In this document: in pieces, positions 1 through 10,813 of the stretch
Position numbering within the stretch: the stretch's first letter is position 1
Layout of the letters: each line of letters starts with the position of its first letter
Assembly: GCA_037176705.1 (NCBI GenBank)
Contig: CM073889.1
Location: 106,037,890 to 106,101,889 of the forward strand
DNA length: 64,000 nt
Direction of reading: 5' to 3'
From: Molossus alvarezi
Taxonomy: Eukaryota; Chordata; Mammalia; Chiroptera; Molossidae
The notes under the pieces: model-generated
The model's input: only the letters and a program-made list of their open reading frames with translations
What the model was told of the DNA's origin: nothing
The model's database searches: none
Translations under genes and position numbers: made by a program

Positions 1-720
1 GCATAATATTCTCCAGGTCCCTCCTTGTAGTCTCAAATGATAAGAGATCTTTCTTTGTTACAGCTGCATAGTATTCCATTGTGTATATGTACCACAGCTT
101 TTTTATCCACTCCTCTATTGATGGACACTTGGGCTGTTTCCAGATCTTAGCTATTGTAAATAGTGCTGCTGTGAACATAGGAGTACATATATTCTTTCTG
201 ATTGGTGTTTCAGGCTGCTTTGGATATATTCCTATGAGTGGGCTCAAATGGTAGTTCCATTTTTAATTTTTTGAGGAAACACCATATTGTTTTCATAGTG
301 GCTGCACCAGTCTGCATTCCCACCAGCATTGTACTAGAGTCCCCCTTTCTCCACACCCTTGCCAGCACTTGTTGTTTGATGATTTGTTGATGACAGTTGT
401 GAGGTGATACCTCATAGTTGTTTTACTTTGCACCTCTCTGATGATTAGTGACACTGAGCATTTTTTCATGTTTCTTAGCCAATTGTATGTCCTGTTTGGA
501 GAGATGTCTGTTTAGGTCCTCTGCCCATTTTTTAATTGGGTTGTCTTCCTTTTGTTGAGTTGTATGAGTACTCTATATATTTTGGAAATTAACCCCTTAT
601 CTGATGTATCATTGGCAATTATGCTCTCCCATATAGTGGGTTCCTTTTCCATTTTGATACTTGTTTCTTTTGCAGTGCAGAAGCTTTTTAGTTTGATGTA
701 GTCCCATGTGTTCATTTTTT
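1..720 (-). mobile_element. LINE-1 3' part, antisense, cut by window edge
   Basis: Read on the minus strand this is the 3' third of L1 ORF2 and its approach to the 3' end. It holds the familiar stretch about instrument-like 'tatgtaccacagc' and 'ccatcaatagagg' motifs seen in antisense, and near 200-220 the same words (for example cagcctgaaacaccaatcag on the minus strand) that open the truncated L1 at 18.4 kb. The 3' untranslated end lies beyond base 1. Stops occur in all frames over the ORF2 remnant, so it is dead. At its right edge it runs into a SINE. Because it shares detail with the 18.4-kb copy, it is probably a bat-lineage L1 rather than a mammal-wide relic. Confidence 0.85.
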
Positions 721-721
721 A

Positions 722-936
722 AAGATATTTCTCTATTTATCTTCAGATAGTGTGGGAGGGAGGGAGGGAGGGAGGAACATCAATGTGAGAGGGACACATG
801 GACTGGTTGCCTCCCACACAGCCCCAACCAGGGTCTGGGACGAACTGCAACTAAGGTACGTGCCCTTGACCATAATTGTACTGGCCAACCTTTGGTCCGT
901 GGGCTGACAATCTAACTGCTGAGCCAAACTGGCCAT
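722..936 (-). mobile_element. VES-type SINE, antisense
   Basis: This is a tRNA-derived, RNA polymerase III-type SINE that depends on L1 enzymes to move. On the minus strand it opens with the tRNA-like head (the plus strand ends gagccaaactggccatg) and contains a B-box-like segment in the head. The GA-rich block at 755-780 and the attatcttcagatag segment form the body, and the A-rich tail lies at the left. The copy is diverged. It sits exactly between an L1 tail and a relic of a related SINE, so it probably inserted at or near that junction. Confidence 0.85.
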
Positions 937-1039
937 GATTCATTGGTTGCTTCTTTTATGTACCCTGATCAAAAATTGAAACCACAACCTTGGCATACCA
1001 GGATGACATAGTAACCAACTGAGCTACCCAGCTAGGGCT
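937..1039 (-). mobile_element. Older tRNA-derived SINE, head fragment
   Basis: The tRNA-like head of a different, older SINE relative survives here. It ends gctacccagctagggct and carries the segment ttgcttcttttatgtaccct. The same type occurs in fuller form at 48.1-48.3 kb. The remainder appears to have been displaced or lost at the junction with the neighbouring SINE. Confidence 0.7.
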
Positions 1040-1654
1040 AGAAATACTTTTTTCAGTTATTGTGAGGACTACCTTGTCTCCTAGTCATGAAATAGCCAAT
1101 TCCTGCCATGCTCCCCTTCTCTAACTGGACTAACCTGAGTTCTTTTCTGATCCTTACAACTAAAGTGTTTAACTAGAAAGAAAAAAAAGGAGATGGTTTA
1201 GATTTTAGCATTTCAAAAGAGTCTTTAATATTTAAAAAGAAATAAACAAGTAATGACCACTACTCAAGAGGTTAAAAGATTTGTTCCACTCCTACATGGT
1301 AGAGACTCTATCCAATTAAGTGTGCCACATATATACAAGTATATATGTATATACAAATATTATTCCCTTTTCTATTGCATTACGACCTTGGGCAAGTTTA
1401 ACATTTTATGAGATGTAACATAATTAATGTGCCTTCAATACTTTATGTGACTGGCTAAAATCAAATGAGATAGTGGAGATGAAAGGACTCTGAAAATGAC
1501 AAGTTTCAACAAAATGTAATGTATCATTATTATGTAAACTGAGCTGAAGCCTAAAGACAACATTTCTTTCATAGTAGTGTGGAAGGAGTGGCAAATATTG
1601 AAACCCAATGAGTCATAGAAAAGAACAGACACTGAAGGGTACTTGGACCAAACC

Positions 1655-1795
1655 CTTCGTTTTAGTTGAAGATGTCAGGGCTCAAGTGGGATGTCTTGTC
1701 CAAGGTCACATCACTAATGAGTTTCACAGCCAGACGTAGCCCTCCAGTAACTGAGTGCCCATCCAGAATGCCATATCATTCTCCTTCAAATTTCA
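1655..1795 (-). repeat. MIR fragment, antisense
   Basis: The stretch has the MIR core in antisense: a gaagatgtcagggctcaag segment, then ccaaggtcacatcactaatg, then a tail toward catatcattctcc. MIR is an ancient mammal-wide tRNA-derived SINE. The match is by eye and diverged. Confidence 0.65.
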
Positions 1796-1884
1796 TGCAG
1801 TTTGCTCTCCCCCAATTCCTGACCATGTTAAAATAAATAAGCAGACAAAATCACAAACAAAAAAATCTGATCTTTGACAATCTA

Positions 1885-2055
1885 ATGAAATTCACCCAAG
1901 AATTCAGCAAATAATTTTTGAGTGTCTACTTTGTATTGGCAGCTAATTTCTTAAGACCTGAGGCAAAAATGGAGGCAAAGAAATAAAAATGATATAAATG
2001 TCAAGGGCAGTCTTGATTGCATGGGGAAGTCACAGTGAACAAGATACAGGCTCGG
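1885..2055 (-). repeat. Possible L2 3' fragment, antisense
   Basis: The words 'cagcaaataatttttgagtgtctac' in pieces, and 'cacagtgaacaagatacagg' further right, resemble the reverse complement of an L2 3' end. Diverged and tentative. The rest of 1040-2230 shows no feature I recognise. Confidence 0.4.
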
Positions 2056-2229
2056 AGGATGTGTGGTAAAGGGAGGGCTATCCCACCATGTTTTTAAGTT
2101 GGTATATAAAAGGGCACAGCCATCCAGGACCCCAAAGGCAAGCCTCACACATACTGCAACACTGAGTCAGAAAAGCAGCTGGAAGTGCAGGCATCCAGTC
2201 AGTGTGTGTGAAAGAAGTCCAGAGCTTCA

Positions 2230-2840
2230 ATTCACAAAAAGTTCCACACACCTCAGGGCCTTTGCATTGGACCCATGATTCTTTTTTTCAAATATTTTTT
2301 TCTTTATTGATTTTAGAGAGAGAGGAAGAGAGAGGGAGAGACAGAAACATCAATGAGCGAGAATATCGACTGGCCACCTCCTGCATGCCCCCTACTGGGG
2401 ATTGGGCCCACAACCTGGGCATGTGCCCTGACCAGGCATTGAACCAGAGACCTCTTGGTCCATGGGTGGATGCTCAACCAGTGAGCCACACTGCCAGGTT
2501 GGACCCATGATTCTTTCCCTGGTTGTTCACACAGCTGTCTCCTTGTCATCCTTTTGGTCTCACTTCCTAGGGACCTTCTTAACCATTCTGTCTAAAGTAA
2601 GCACCCATCTTAATATTCTCTGCCTCATTATCTGCTTTATATCCTTAGTTGTACCTCTCCCAACTGAGATACTTTTGTTAATATATTTGCTTTTATTTCC
2701 TATCTCATCCATCAGAGGGTAGACTACCTAATGCAGGGACTACATGAATCTTATCCACCCTATGTACCCACAGCTAATGCAGTGCCTGGCATATATTACA
2801 TATTCTATAACTATTTATTAAGTAAGTGAACGAAGGACTT
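2230..2840 (+). repeat. L2 3' region, interrupted by a SINE
   Basis: Left of the inserted SINE the L2 reads cctcagggcctttgcattgg. To the right it continues through cctcattatctgctttatat and atgcagggactacatgaatc to gcagtgcctggcatatatta, the standard order of an L2 3' end on the plus strand. The SINE at 2285-2498 splits it cleanly, so the L2 is the older of the two. Confidence 0.75.
2285..2498 (-). mobile_element. Older-type VES SINE with perfect target duplication
   Basis: This antisense SINE is of the variant with a tgcatgcccc and ctactggggattgggccc middle. It is flanked by an 18-bp perfect direct repeat at 2267-2284 and 2499-2516 (ttggacccatgattcttt), the signature of L1-driven insertion. 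The retained perfect duplication implies a fairly young insertion despite the variant being the older-looking type. Confidence 0.93.
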
Positions 2841-3114
2841 GTCTTTATCCTCAAGATTCACACTTACACTGAAGAGTACAGCTTTTATACTTTTTCAAGT
2901 CAGTTTCTCTTAAGGTTCCATTTTTGATTGGTTTCACTGTTGGTAAATAGTGCTGGTGAATATTCAGTTTGAGTTGCAACAGGCCATTGGCCCTTTATCA
3001 CCTGAATCCCAGACACTAAAAAATAGAACAAGGATAATTGCCTTAATTTACCAAACACAGCCTTTTCATTATAATGAATACAATAAAAGATGTTGTCATT
3101 GTACTGCTTCATTG

Positions 3115-4475
3115 TAATATAATTTTATGGAGGAGGAAATTGAGGCTTGGGGTCCAACAAATTTCCTGAGGTCACACACCTACTATATGGCTGAGCTGAG
3201 AATTAAACAGGTAGGCCATGCTGCTGCTCACAGCTCAGTGCCATGAGCCATGGCCGTAGGTCACAGCCAACTGTGGAAAGGATCTGCATCTGTTGAACGT
3301 TTAACCTTGCAACACACTGGGAGCATGGGACCACCAGGGTAAAAAGTGTTCCATCCACAACACCTTCACTTTTTCTCTGGAACTCTATTCCTGCCCTATT
3401 TGCCCAATTTGCAGTCTCTCAAAACAGACAAACAAACCAAAAAATGACAAAACCCTTAGAATAGAACACTCGAATTATAACAGAGGAAAGCTTTGTGATT
3501 AGAAGGAAACCTTCTAGAAGGCTGGCATGAAAACTTTTGTCTTCTTAAATTAACAAAACTCTGTGGACACTAAAATGGAAAGAGTGTCAGTTTTATTTTT
3601 TTCCCTCTCTTCACCATACATCTAAAAATAAAGTCAAAATTGTGCTTTCCTGAAATTACGACTCAGCCCACTGTCTGCCCTCCACACCTTAGACACGCGT
3701 GGATCCTTAGGCACGGATCCCACTGTTGTGCCGCTGGTGTGCTGTTTTCTGTTTCAGCACATGTCCCCTCTATAGAGGTGAGGGACAGGTCTTTGAATCC
3801 CCATGTCTTGGCACACTGCTCGGCACCTAAAGGACTGTTTATGGAACTGAATTATTCTTCCAAAAAGTACCCCAAAAGTCAAGCCACTGTGGAAATATAG
3901 TTATATGACAACAGACTGGTGTTTAAAATAACAAAACTTCCTATTGGACCTAGGCATATAACAGCAGAATTTTGAATTTTACCTACCTTTAGATGTTTGG
4001 GGGATTTTATTTTTAAACAAAAGGTAAAAGAATAAAACTCATCCTTAATGTCCATGGAATTCTGTTCATTTAAAGAAGACTCAAAATATTTAATACCGGA
4101 CTTCTAGGTTTCCTCCTAATCATAAAACTGCATTCTCTGTTAAAGTTTGACTGTTCTATTTTAAGGGTTTTGTCATTTTTCGAGGGACTTGTGAGTGGAG
4201 AAAGGCAGAAATAGAATTCCAGAGAAGAAGTGAAGGTGTTGTGGATGGAGCACTTTGTACCCTGTGTAACACACATGCTCCCAGTGTGTTACAAGGTTAA
4301 ATGTTCAACATATGGAGGTCTTTTCCACAGTTGGCTGTGACCTACAGCCATGGCTCATGGCACTGAGCTATGAGCAGAAGCATGGCCTACCTGTTTAAGT
4401 CTCAGCTCAGCCATGTAGTAGGTGTGTGATCTTGGGCAATTGGCTCTATCCTCACCCATAAAATGAGTGTAATAA
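3115..4475. repeat. Large imperfect inverted repeat (palindrome)
   Basis: The left arm is about 3115-3655, the right arm about 3960-4475, and the spacer about 300 bp. Reverse-complementing 3211-3330 gives 4270-4390 with roughly nine bases in ten matching by eye, for example ccacagttggctgtgaccta at 4326 and its complement at 3261. Inner sections still align, with more gaps: gtgaaggtgttgtggatgga at 4231 against its complement near 3350, the aagggttttgtcatttt segment, and taatgtcca-type words near 4046 against 3560. The outermost 100 bp of each arm is the same MIR fragment in opposite orientations, so a single MIR-containing segment was copied in inverted form. There is no coding content. Confidence 0.8.
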
Positions 4476-5006
4476 CTTGTTATAGAAATATTATTATGGA
4501 TTAAATATAACAATATTAGCAAAGCACCTGGCAGAGTGCTCAGCCAAAGACTGTAACCTACCAATTATGATATGTACTCTTAAATGTTACATTTTACAAG
4601 TTGCAGTTATCAACTCTTTATGGTCATGGAATTGATTCACTGAGTTGTGATCAACTCTTTATTTGAAACGAAATAGATTAACATAGAAAATACCAATATG
4701 CATTGCATGAATTAAGAGTAAGTGTTGTTTTACAAAAGCCTGTTTCAGGTATATAGGAATATTATAATATATGTGTAAGAAGTTACCACCAAAAAATTGT
4801 AAGTCCACCGCTTTAGCAGATGGGCTTCATTGCTTTGCTAGCAAGGGTGTTCATGAAGCATAGTCTGGGAACATAATGGAGAGGGGAAAAGAAAGCTAAT
4901 CACCTTCTCATTCTATTTCTTCTCTTCTCAAACTTCATACTAGTTCGAAACCAACAAACATTTCCCACCAAAGAAAAGAAGAAGGATAAAAAAAATAAAT
5001 GGTTTT
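4476..5006. other. No recognised feature
   Basis: AT-rich unique-looking sequence. The left edge may hold a further piece of MIR (agcaaagcacctggcagagt near 4520). I see no splice, promoter or coding signal. Confidence 0.5.
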
Positions 5007-5250
5007 GCCCTGGCCGGTTTGGCTCAGCGGTTAGAGCATCGGCCTGCAGTCCAGAGAGACCTGGTTCAGTTCCCGCTAAGGGCGCGTACCTTGGTTGCAG
5101 TTTGTCCCCGGCCCTGGTTGGTTGTGCAGGTGGCGACCACTGGATGTGTCCCTTTTATGTCGATGTTTCTCTCTCTCTCAGTTCCTCTCTCTCCCTCCCA
5201 CTCTACCGGAACAAAAAATGGGAAAATGGCCTTGGGTGAGGATGATAAAA
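5007..5250 (+). mobile_element. VES SINE
   Basis: Full-length, with head gccctggccggtttggctca and tail ccttgggtgaggatgataaa. A decayed target duplication (ataaatggtttt at the left, atatatggttta at the right) flanks it. The reading frame across it is accidental. Confidence 0.92.
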
Positions 5251-5499
5251 TAAATATATATATATGGTTTAAAATGGATACACAATGGAGAAAGGATAGA
5301 AGGAATTTTGGAAAACAACTTAAGAACCTTTCATGTATTCCAAAGAGAAATAAAACTGATTGAACTTAATATACTTGGTTTTTAAAATTATTTAAAAGCC
5401 AATGGTTCCCCCACCCCAACCCCTACTTAGCTCTCCAACTTTAACTCCACCTCCTTCCCAAAAGGAAATTTCATCTCTAGTTAGTTAACCATATGACAT

Positions 5500-5885
5500 A
5501 GCTTTATTGAGCGGTTTGTCCATGGAAAGCACTGTGCAAGGTGTGGTAAGGAATTCAAGATGGACAAAGAGGGCCCCTGAGCTCCCAGCATTTATACCCT
5601 AGTGGGTAGGCCAGACAGACATAAATCACCCGACTCCTGACAGACTGATTGGAGAGCTATCAAGAGGTACAATCAAGCCATGAGACTATAGCACAGTGAG
5701 TAATTATCAGCTAGAGAAACCTAAGAAGGTTCCTTAGACAGACCAGGCTAGAGCTTTATCTGGAAAGAGAAGGGGTATCATCATAAGCTGGTATAGAGCG
5801 AAGGACATTCTGGGCTGAAGTACTAACTCTGGCAAAGGCTGGATGATTAGGGAGTACGGATCTCATTAGGATTCAGGAGTGGAAC
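5500..5885 (-). repeat. L2 fragment, antisense
   Basis: The order agcactgtgcaaggtgtggt, cagcatttataccctagtgg, agacataaatcac, and then a ctaactctggcaaaggctgg segment matches the reverse complement of the L2 3' half. Diverged. Confidence 0.6.
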
Positions 5886-5975
5886 TAAAGAACTAAAGTG
5901 CTAAAACTCAGTTGACAGATTTGGACCCACTGGCCTTTACTCCTGCTTCATGGAACCATTAGAATCACACACACA

Positions 5976-6213
5976 GCCCTGGCCAGTTTGGCTCAGCGGT
6001 TAGAGCACGGCCTGCAGTCCAGAGAAACCTGGGTTCAGTTACTGTTAAGGGCACGTACCTTGGTTGCAGTTTGTCCCTGGCCCTGGTTGGTCATGTGGGT
6101 GGCAGCCACTTGATGTGTCCTTTTCACGTGGATGTTTCTCTCTCTCTCTCTCCCCCTCCCATTCTACCAGAACAAAAAATGGAAAAATGTCCTCGAGTGA
6201 GGATAAAAAAAAA
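5976..6213 (+). mobile_element. VES SINE
   Basis: Full-length copy. The flanks agaatcacacacaca (5961) and agaatcatgcaca (6214) are a slightly decayed target duplication. The tail reads cctcgagtgaggataaaaaa. Confidence 0.92.
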
Positions 6214-6394
6214 GAATCATGCACATAGCAGCAGTGATCAGATATACCTGAGAAGGTAACATAAGCAGCAATATGGAGAATAATGAAGCTATTCCACGTC
6301 TCTCAACCAGTGATTATGAGAGTCTGAAGTAGGGCTGTGGCTATGGCTGTAGAACTAGAATCATCCAAGAGATATTATAGGTTATGGGAAAAGC

Positions 6395-6740
6395 TATTTG
6401 GATTGCAGAGCAATAGAAAAATTCATTCAAACTGGCTTCAACAATAAAGGGCTTGCAAATGTTAAATGTCTAGAGCAATCAATGAAGTCTTCAGCGTCAT
6501 TTCTCTGCATTACTCTCAGCTCAGCCCAACGTTTTATTCCGGACGAACTCCTCATGTTCCCCAAAATGGCCACTACCAAAAGCTGAAGCTATAAGCTTTA
6601 TTGTCTGCTGGCCTGAGGAGCTAGCTGTTGATGCCCCATCAGCCTCAGCTGAGCTCTGTGTTACCTTAGGAAGACGATCACCTTTTATCTAAACCACTCA
6701 ATGATTGGTTTATGCTGACCCCTAAGTAACTATGCTGATA
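6395..6740 (+). repeat. Old interspersed repeat, class not assigned
   Basis: The words caaactggcttcaacaataa and aaaatggccactaccaaaag follow the order of a mammal-wide repeat that also occurs at 59.1 kb (aagatggctgccaaagtccc). I recognise the family layout but not its formal name. The short reading frame at 6398-6586 lies within it and has no protein-like support. Confidence 0.4.
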
Positions 6741-7079
6741 AAGCTCAAACCAGTTAAAGCTCAGTCTTCAAGTGGAGGCAAAGCCAATCCTACCCAACCC
6801 ACAGGTTCGTGTACTGGGGAGAAGGGAAGATGGGCTTTGGAGAGATGAGCACAAGGCTTGCCAAGCTTTCTGGACATCTGTGCCACTCTGTGTTCATTCT
6901 CCTCTTTTTTCTTGCTTACACTGACCTTTCTCATGAAGTTCCCTGAACAATTCCTACCTTTCTATGAAATCCAACTCAATTCTTACCACCCCTTTAGCGT
7001 TTGCTCTGACTTGAGCTTCCCCATCACTCCATCCTCTGAACTAACTTATTTACCTAAAGCAATTCTTTTAAAAAATTGC

Positions 7080-8107
7080 AGTACAACATACATATATAAT
7101 AAAAATCTGCAGCTTGATTAATTTTAACATGTGTGTGTGTGTCTATATATATATTTATGTAACCACACCCCACAGCAAGATATAGAACATTTCCAGCAAC
7201 CCAGAAGGTTACCTCATCCCCCTTCACAGTCCACTCCCACGTTCTTTGATGTCAAAGATTAGTTCTGCCTATTCCTGAAATTGAAATCCTCCTCTTTATA
7301 TATCCATGTCCATATGGCTTCTTTTACTTATTGTCACATCTGTAAGATTCCTCTGCATGATTGTGAGTAGAAGCAGGATATTTTTTGTCTTGCTATATAG
7401 TATTCCATCGTAGGGATATACAACAAGTTATTCCTTTACCAGCACCGGCCCCTCCAAATTTAGGTTTTCCAGTGTTTGGCTGCTATGAGTAAAGCTGCTT
7501 AGAAAATTTCATGCATGTCTACTGGGGGATATGTGCCCTTACGTATCTGGAGTATGTGCCTAGGATATCCTAGTATTTGCCTAGGACTGCCGGGTCACAG
7601 GTAGGCACATTTTAGTGTTGATAGACATTGCCCGACCGATTTCCAAAGTGGCTTGACCAGTTTGTACTTGCACCAGCTCAGCCTTTTTTTTTTTTTTTTT
7701 TTTTTTTTTATCCTCACCCGAGGATATTTTTCCTTTTTTTTTTTTTTTTTGTACAGATAGAGTGGGAGGGAGAGAGAGGAAGGGAGAGAGAGTGAGAAAC
7801 ATCGATGTGAAGGGACACATCGAGTGGCTGCCATCCGCACGACCAACCAGGGCCGGGGACAAACTGCAACCGAAGTACGTGCCCTTAGCGGGAACCGAAC
7901 CCGGGTCTCTCCGGACCGCAGGCCAATGCTCTAACCGCTGAGCCAAACTGGCCAGGGCAGCTCAGCCTTTAATATAAACTATTGTAATTTATATATTTCC
8001 ATGCTGGTATTGCCTCATCAGATAGACTCCACACCGCGAGCGGGCAGAGACTGTCGTCGAGGTGTTCGTTGTCCCAACGCCTAACATTTGTTCCACATAG
8101 GCATAAT
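7080..8107 (-). mobile_element. Old L1 3' end, antisense, interrupted by a SINE
   Basis: In antisense this shows the typical old-L1 tail: aacatttccagcaacccaga, then a tatatccatgtccatatggc segment, tatagtattccatcgtaggg, ctgctatgagtaaagctgct and gatttccaaagtggcttgac. A SINE splits it at 7687-7958. The right end, about 7980-8107 (agcgggcagagactgtcgtc, cccaacgcctaacatttg), looks more like an L2 tail on the plus strand, so two relics probably abut here. Confidence 0.65.
7687..7958 (-). mobile_element. VES SINE with long poly-T tail, antisense
   Basis: The element is bounded by a 12-bp direct repeat, agctcagccttt, at 7675-7686 and 7959-7970. It has two T-runs of about 20 bases (7687-7709 and 7735-7750), one the tail and one inside the 3' segment. 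The head, ending ccaaactggccagggc on the plus strand, is close to consensus, so the copy is young. Confidence 0.93.
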
Positions 8108-8123
8108 GATTCTGTCCATTTTC

Positions 8124-8379
8124 TTTTTTTTTAATCCTCACCCAAGGACATTTTTTTTTTTCCATTTTTTGCACAGATAGAGTGGGAGGGAGAGAGAGGA
8201 AAAGAGAGAGAGAGGGAAACATCGATGTGAAAGGGACACATCGAGTGGCTGCCACCCGCACGACCAACCAGGGCCGGGGACAAACCGCAACCGAGGTACA
8301 TGCGCTTAGCGGGAACCGAACCCGGGTCTCTCCAGACCGCAGGCGGATGCTCTAACCACTGAACCAAACCGGCCAGGGC
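8124..8379 (-). mobile_element. VES SINE with perfect target duplication, antisense
   Basis: A 16-bp perfect direct repeat (gattctgtccattttc) lies at 8108-8123 and 8380-8395. The body and head are near consensus. It lies 165 bp from the preceding SINE in the same orientation, but each has its own target repeat, so these are independent insertions. Confidence 0.95.
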
Positions 8380-8644
8380 GATTCTGTCCATTTTCAACAA
8401 ACCTCTAGCTATGAGCCGTGGCTTTAAAAAAATTACATATTTATTGCTGTTATTAATAATCAGTATTTTAATTAATGTGTTTTCTCATCTCACATTTGTA
8501 TATAAGTATAAAATACACCTCATAACAGGTTCTTAAAGAGACATTTGCACACCCATGTTTATTGCAGCATGATTCATGATAGCCAGGAGGTGGAAGCAAC
8601 CTAAGCATCCATCAGTAGATGATTGGATAAAGAAAATGTGGTAT

Positions 8645-8860
8645 GGTCTGGCCAGTGTGGCTCAGTGGTTGAGCATTGACCCATGCACCAAGAGGTCACC
8701 AGTTCAATTTCTGGTCAGGGAACTGGCCCAGGTTATGGGCCCAATCCCCAGTCGGGGGCATGCAGGAGATGGCCAATTGATGTTCTCTCTCATTGATGTT
8801 TTTACCTTTCTCTCCCTCTCCCATCCTCTCTCTCTGAAATCAATTAAAAAAACAAAAAGA
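8645..8860 (+). mobile_element. Older-type VES SINE (outer member of a stacked pair)
   Basis: The head is ggccagtgtggctcagtggt, the middle tgcaggagatggccaattga, and the tail aatcaattaaaaaaacaaaa. Its left target repeat, agaaaatgtggtat (8631-8644), is matched only at 9123-9136, beyond the next SINE. The second SINE therefore sits inside this one's A-rich tail. Confidence 0.9.
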
Positions 8861-9122
8861 GCCCTGGCCAGTTTGGCTCAGCGGTTAGAGCGTCGGCCTG
8901 CGGTCCGGAGAGACCCGGGTTCGGTTCCCGCTAAGGGCATGTACTTCGGTTGCAGTTTGTCCCCGGCCCTGGTTGGTCATGCGGGTGGCAGCCACTCGAT
9001 GTGTCCCTTCACGTCGATGTTTCTCTCTCTCTCTCCCTTCCTCTCTCTCCCTCCCACTCTATCTGTACAAAAAATGGAAAAATATCCTCGGGTGAGGATA
9101 AAAAACAAAAAAAAAGAAAGAA
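8861..9122 (+). mobile_element. VES SINE inserted in the tail of another SINE
   Basis: A near-consensus young copy. Similar A/C-rich words (aaaaaacaaaaa) flank it on both sides, consistent with insertion into the A-tail of the SINE at 8645. The pair together has a single outer 14-bp target repeat. Confidence 0.9.
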
Positions 9123-9178
9123 AGAAAATGTGGTATATACATACAAAGGAATATTATTTAGCCTTAAGAAAGAAGGAA

Positions 9179-9420
9179 GCCCTGGCCGGTTTGGCTCAGC
9201 GGTTAGAGCGTTGGCCTGCGGTCCAGAGAGACCAGGTTTAGTTCCCGCTAAGGGCACGTACCTCAGTTGCAGTTTGTCCCCGGCCCTGGTTGGGTCGTGC
9301 GGGTGGCAACCACTCGATGTGACCCTTTCACGTCGATGTTTCTCTCTCTCTCTTCCTCTCTCTCCCTCCCACTCTATCTGAACAAAAAATGGAAAAATGT
9401 CCTTGGGTGAGGATAAAAAA
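9179..9420 (+). mobile_element. VES SINE with target duplication
   Basis: A 13-bp perfect direct repeat (aagaaagaaggaa) lies at 9166-9178 and 9421-9433. It interrupts the same L1 as the stacked pair, only 43 bp downstream of that pair's target repeat. Confidence 0.94.
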
Positions 9421-9770
9421 AAGAAAGAAGGAAATCTTGACATATGCTACAACATGTATGAGACATATTTCATCATGCTACATAAAATGAACCAGTCACA
9501 AAAAGGTGAATACTGCATGATTCCCCTTATATGAAGTGTCCAGAGCCATCACATTTATAGAATCAGAAAGTAGAATGGTGACTGCCAGGGGCTGGGGGGT
9601 GGCGGAAATGGAGTCATCTAATGGGAACAGAGTTTCCGTTTTGCAAGATGAAAAGTTCTAGAGATCTATTGCACAACTTGCATGCTGTTAACACTACTGT
9701 ACACTTAAAAATGGTTAAAATGGTAAATGTTGTGTGTTTTTTAACACAATAAAAATTATGTTTTCTAAGT

Positions 9771-10343
9771 TTGAAATGTTGAGGTTAAATGTGTGACTAC
9801 ACTATAACACATACAGTTATATATATTCACAATAAACAAAACAATACAGCCTTTGTTTCTCTCAAGTTTGAGCATATTTTGGAGATCAAAATTTTATTGA
9901 TTGAATTCTTTAACCTATTTGTTAGTGACAAATTTGTCATGTGCTGTTTTAGCCATTTCCAGATTGCATTTAAGTTGTATAGTTCTATCAATATAATTTG
10001 ATCAAGAATAATTTTTATGTTTACCTCTCAGTTAACACACGAAAAACTTTTGTACAGTTCTTGGTATTTTAGGATTGTACTACTGGCAATTTCTACTCTA
10101 ATTTCTTCCATATTTTGGCTGCTTCTGTGGCTGCTTTCTCTTCATATGTATGGTTTGGGATCTTTGTCTTTCTGTCTTGAAACCTATAGATTCTGCTGAT
10201 GAATTTCCAGATTGCAGTACACTATCAATACTCCCTTTGCATGGAGTCATTTGTGGCTTCAGAAAGTTGCTTGAGTGTTCTCACTGACTATACTTTCAGC
10301 ACTGCAAAAATCTGGGAGCCTGCTGACTTCCATGATGACTTAT
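9771..10343. other. No recognised feature
   Basis: AT-rich sequence following the L1 tail. The reading frames here are short and not protein-like. Confidence 0.5.
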
Positions 10344-10480
10344 TAGTGCTTTGCAAACTTTCATGAGCATCACAATAATCTGGGGGTTTGTTAAAACTCA
10401 TTCTCCTGAGCTCCAATCCCAGAGGTTCTGATTCAGCAAGTCTGGGGAAGGACTGGGACCCATGCAATAGTGTGTTAGAG
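10344..10480 (+). mobile_element. MER5A-like hAT relic
   Basis: The order gtgctttgcaaactttcatg, gggggtttgttaaaactcat, ctccaatcccagaggttctg and attcagcaagtctgggg matches the non-autonomous hAT-Charlie element MER5A. The right terminal repeat is not clearly preserved. Confidence 0.8.
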
Positions 10481-10782
10481 GCAGCTTGCTTTGGCTCAGG
10501 TAAGGTGATTGTGAAAATGCTTCCTAACTTCACCTTCGGTGATGTCACACCGGTAGCTTGAAATCAGTCAGGTGGGAGCATTTACACCACTGAATCAGCA
10601 AATGCTAACAATCAAGACTCTCCTCTCACCTCATGTGCACCCTCCAGAAAGCTAGATGTTAAGCATTTACCAGCATGCCACTGGACACATGACTTTGCAA
10701 GCAGTCAGGTGATAAATGATAGAGAATTTGTTAGCCCTAAAACCATACTTTGAGTTGCATGTGTACGGGCACACACCCATCA

Positions 10783-10813
<31 letters not shown>

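Larger units (their letters stand above)
8525..9770 (+). mobile_element. Old L1 3' end hosting three SINEs
   Basis: L1 sequence starts at cacccatgtttattgcagca and runs into the first insertion at aagaaaatgtggtat. It resumes as acaaaggaatattatttagc, continues after the third SINE through atgctacataaaatgaacca, tgactgccaggggctggggg and cacttaaaaatggttaaaat, and ends in an aataaaaattatg tail. This is the usual order of an old mammalian L1 3' untranslated region on the plus strand. There is no coding capacity. Confidence 0.85.

Noticed and set aside
7581..8400. Several minus-strand frames rich in Ser, Leu and Lys
   Set aside because: They are translations of antisense VES SINEs with long T-runs.
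8576..9443. A 221-codon frame and overlapping 143-144-codon frames
   Set aside because: They run through two or three stacked SINEs whose bodies lack stops in some frames. There is no independent coding evidence.
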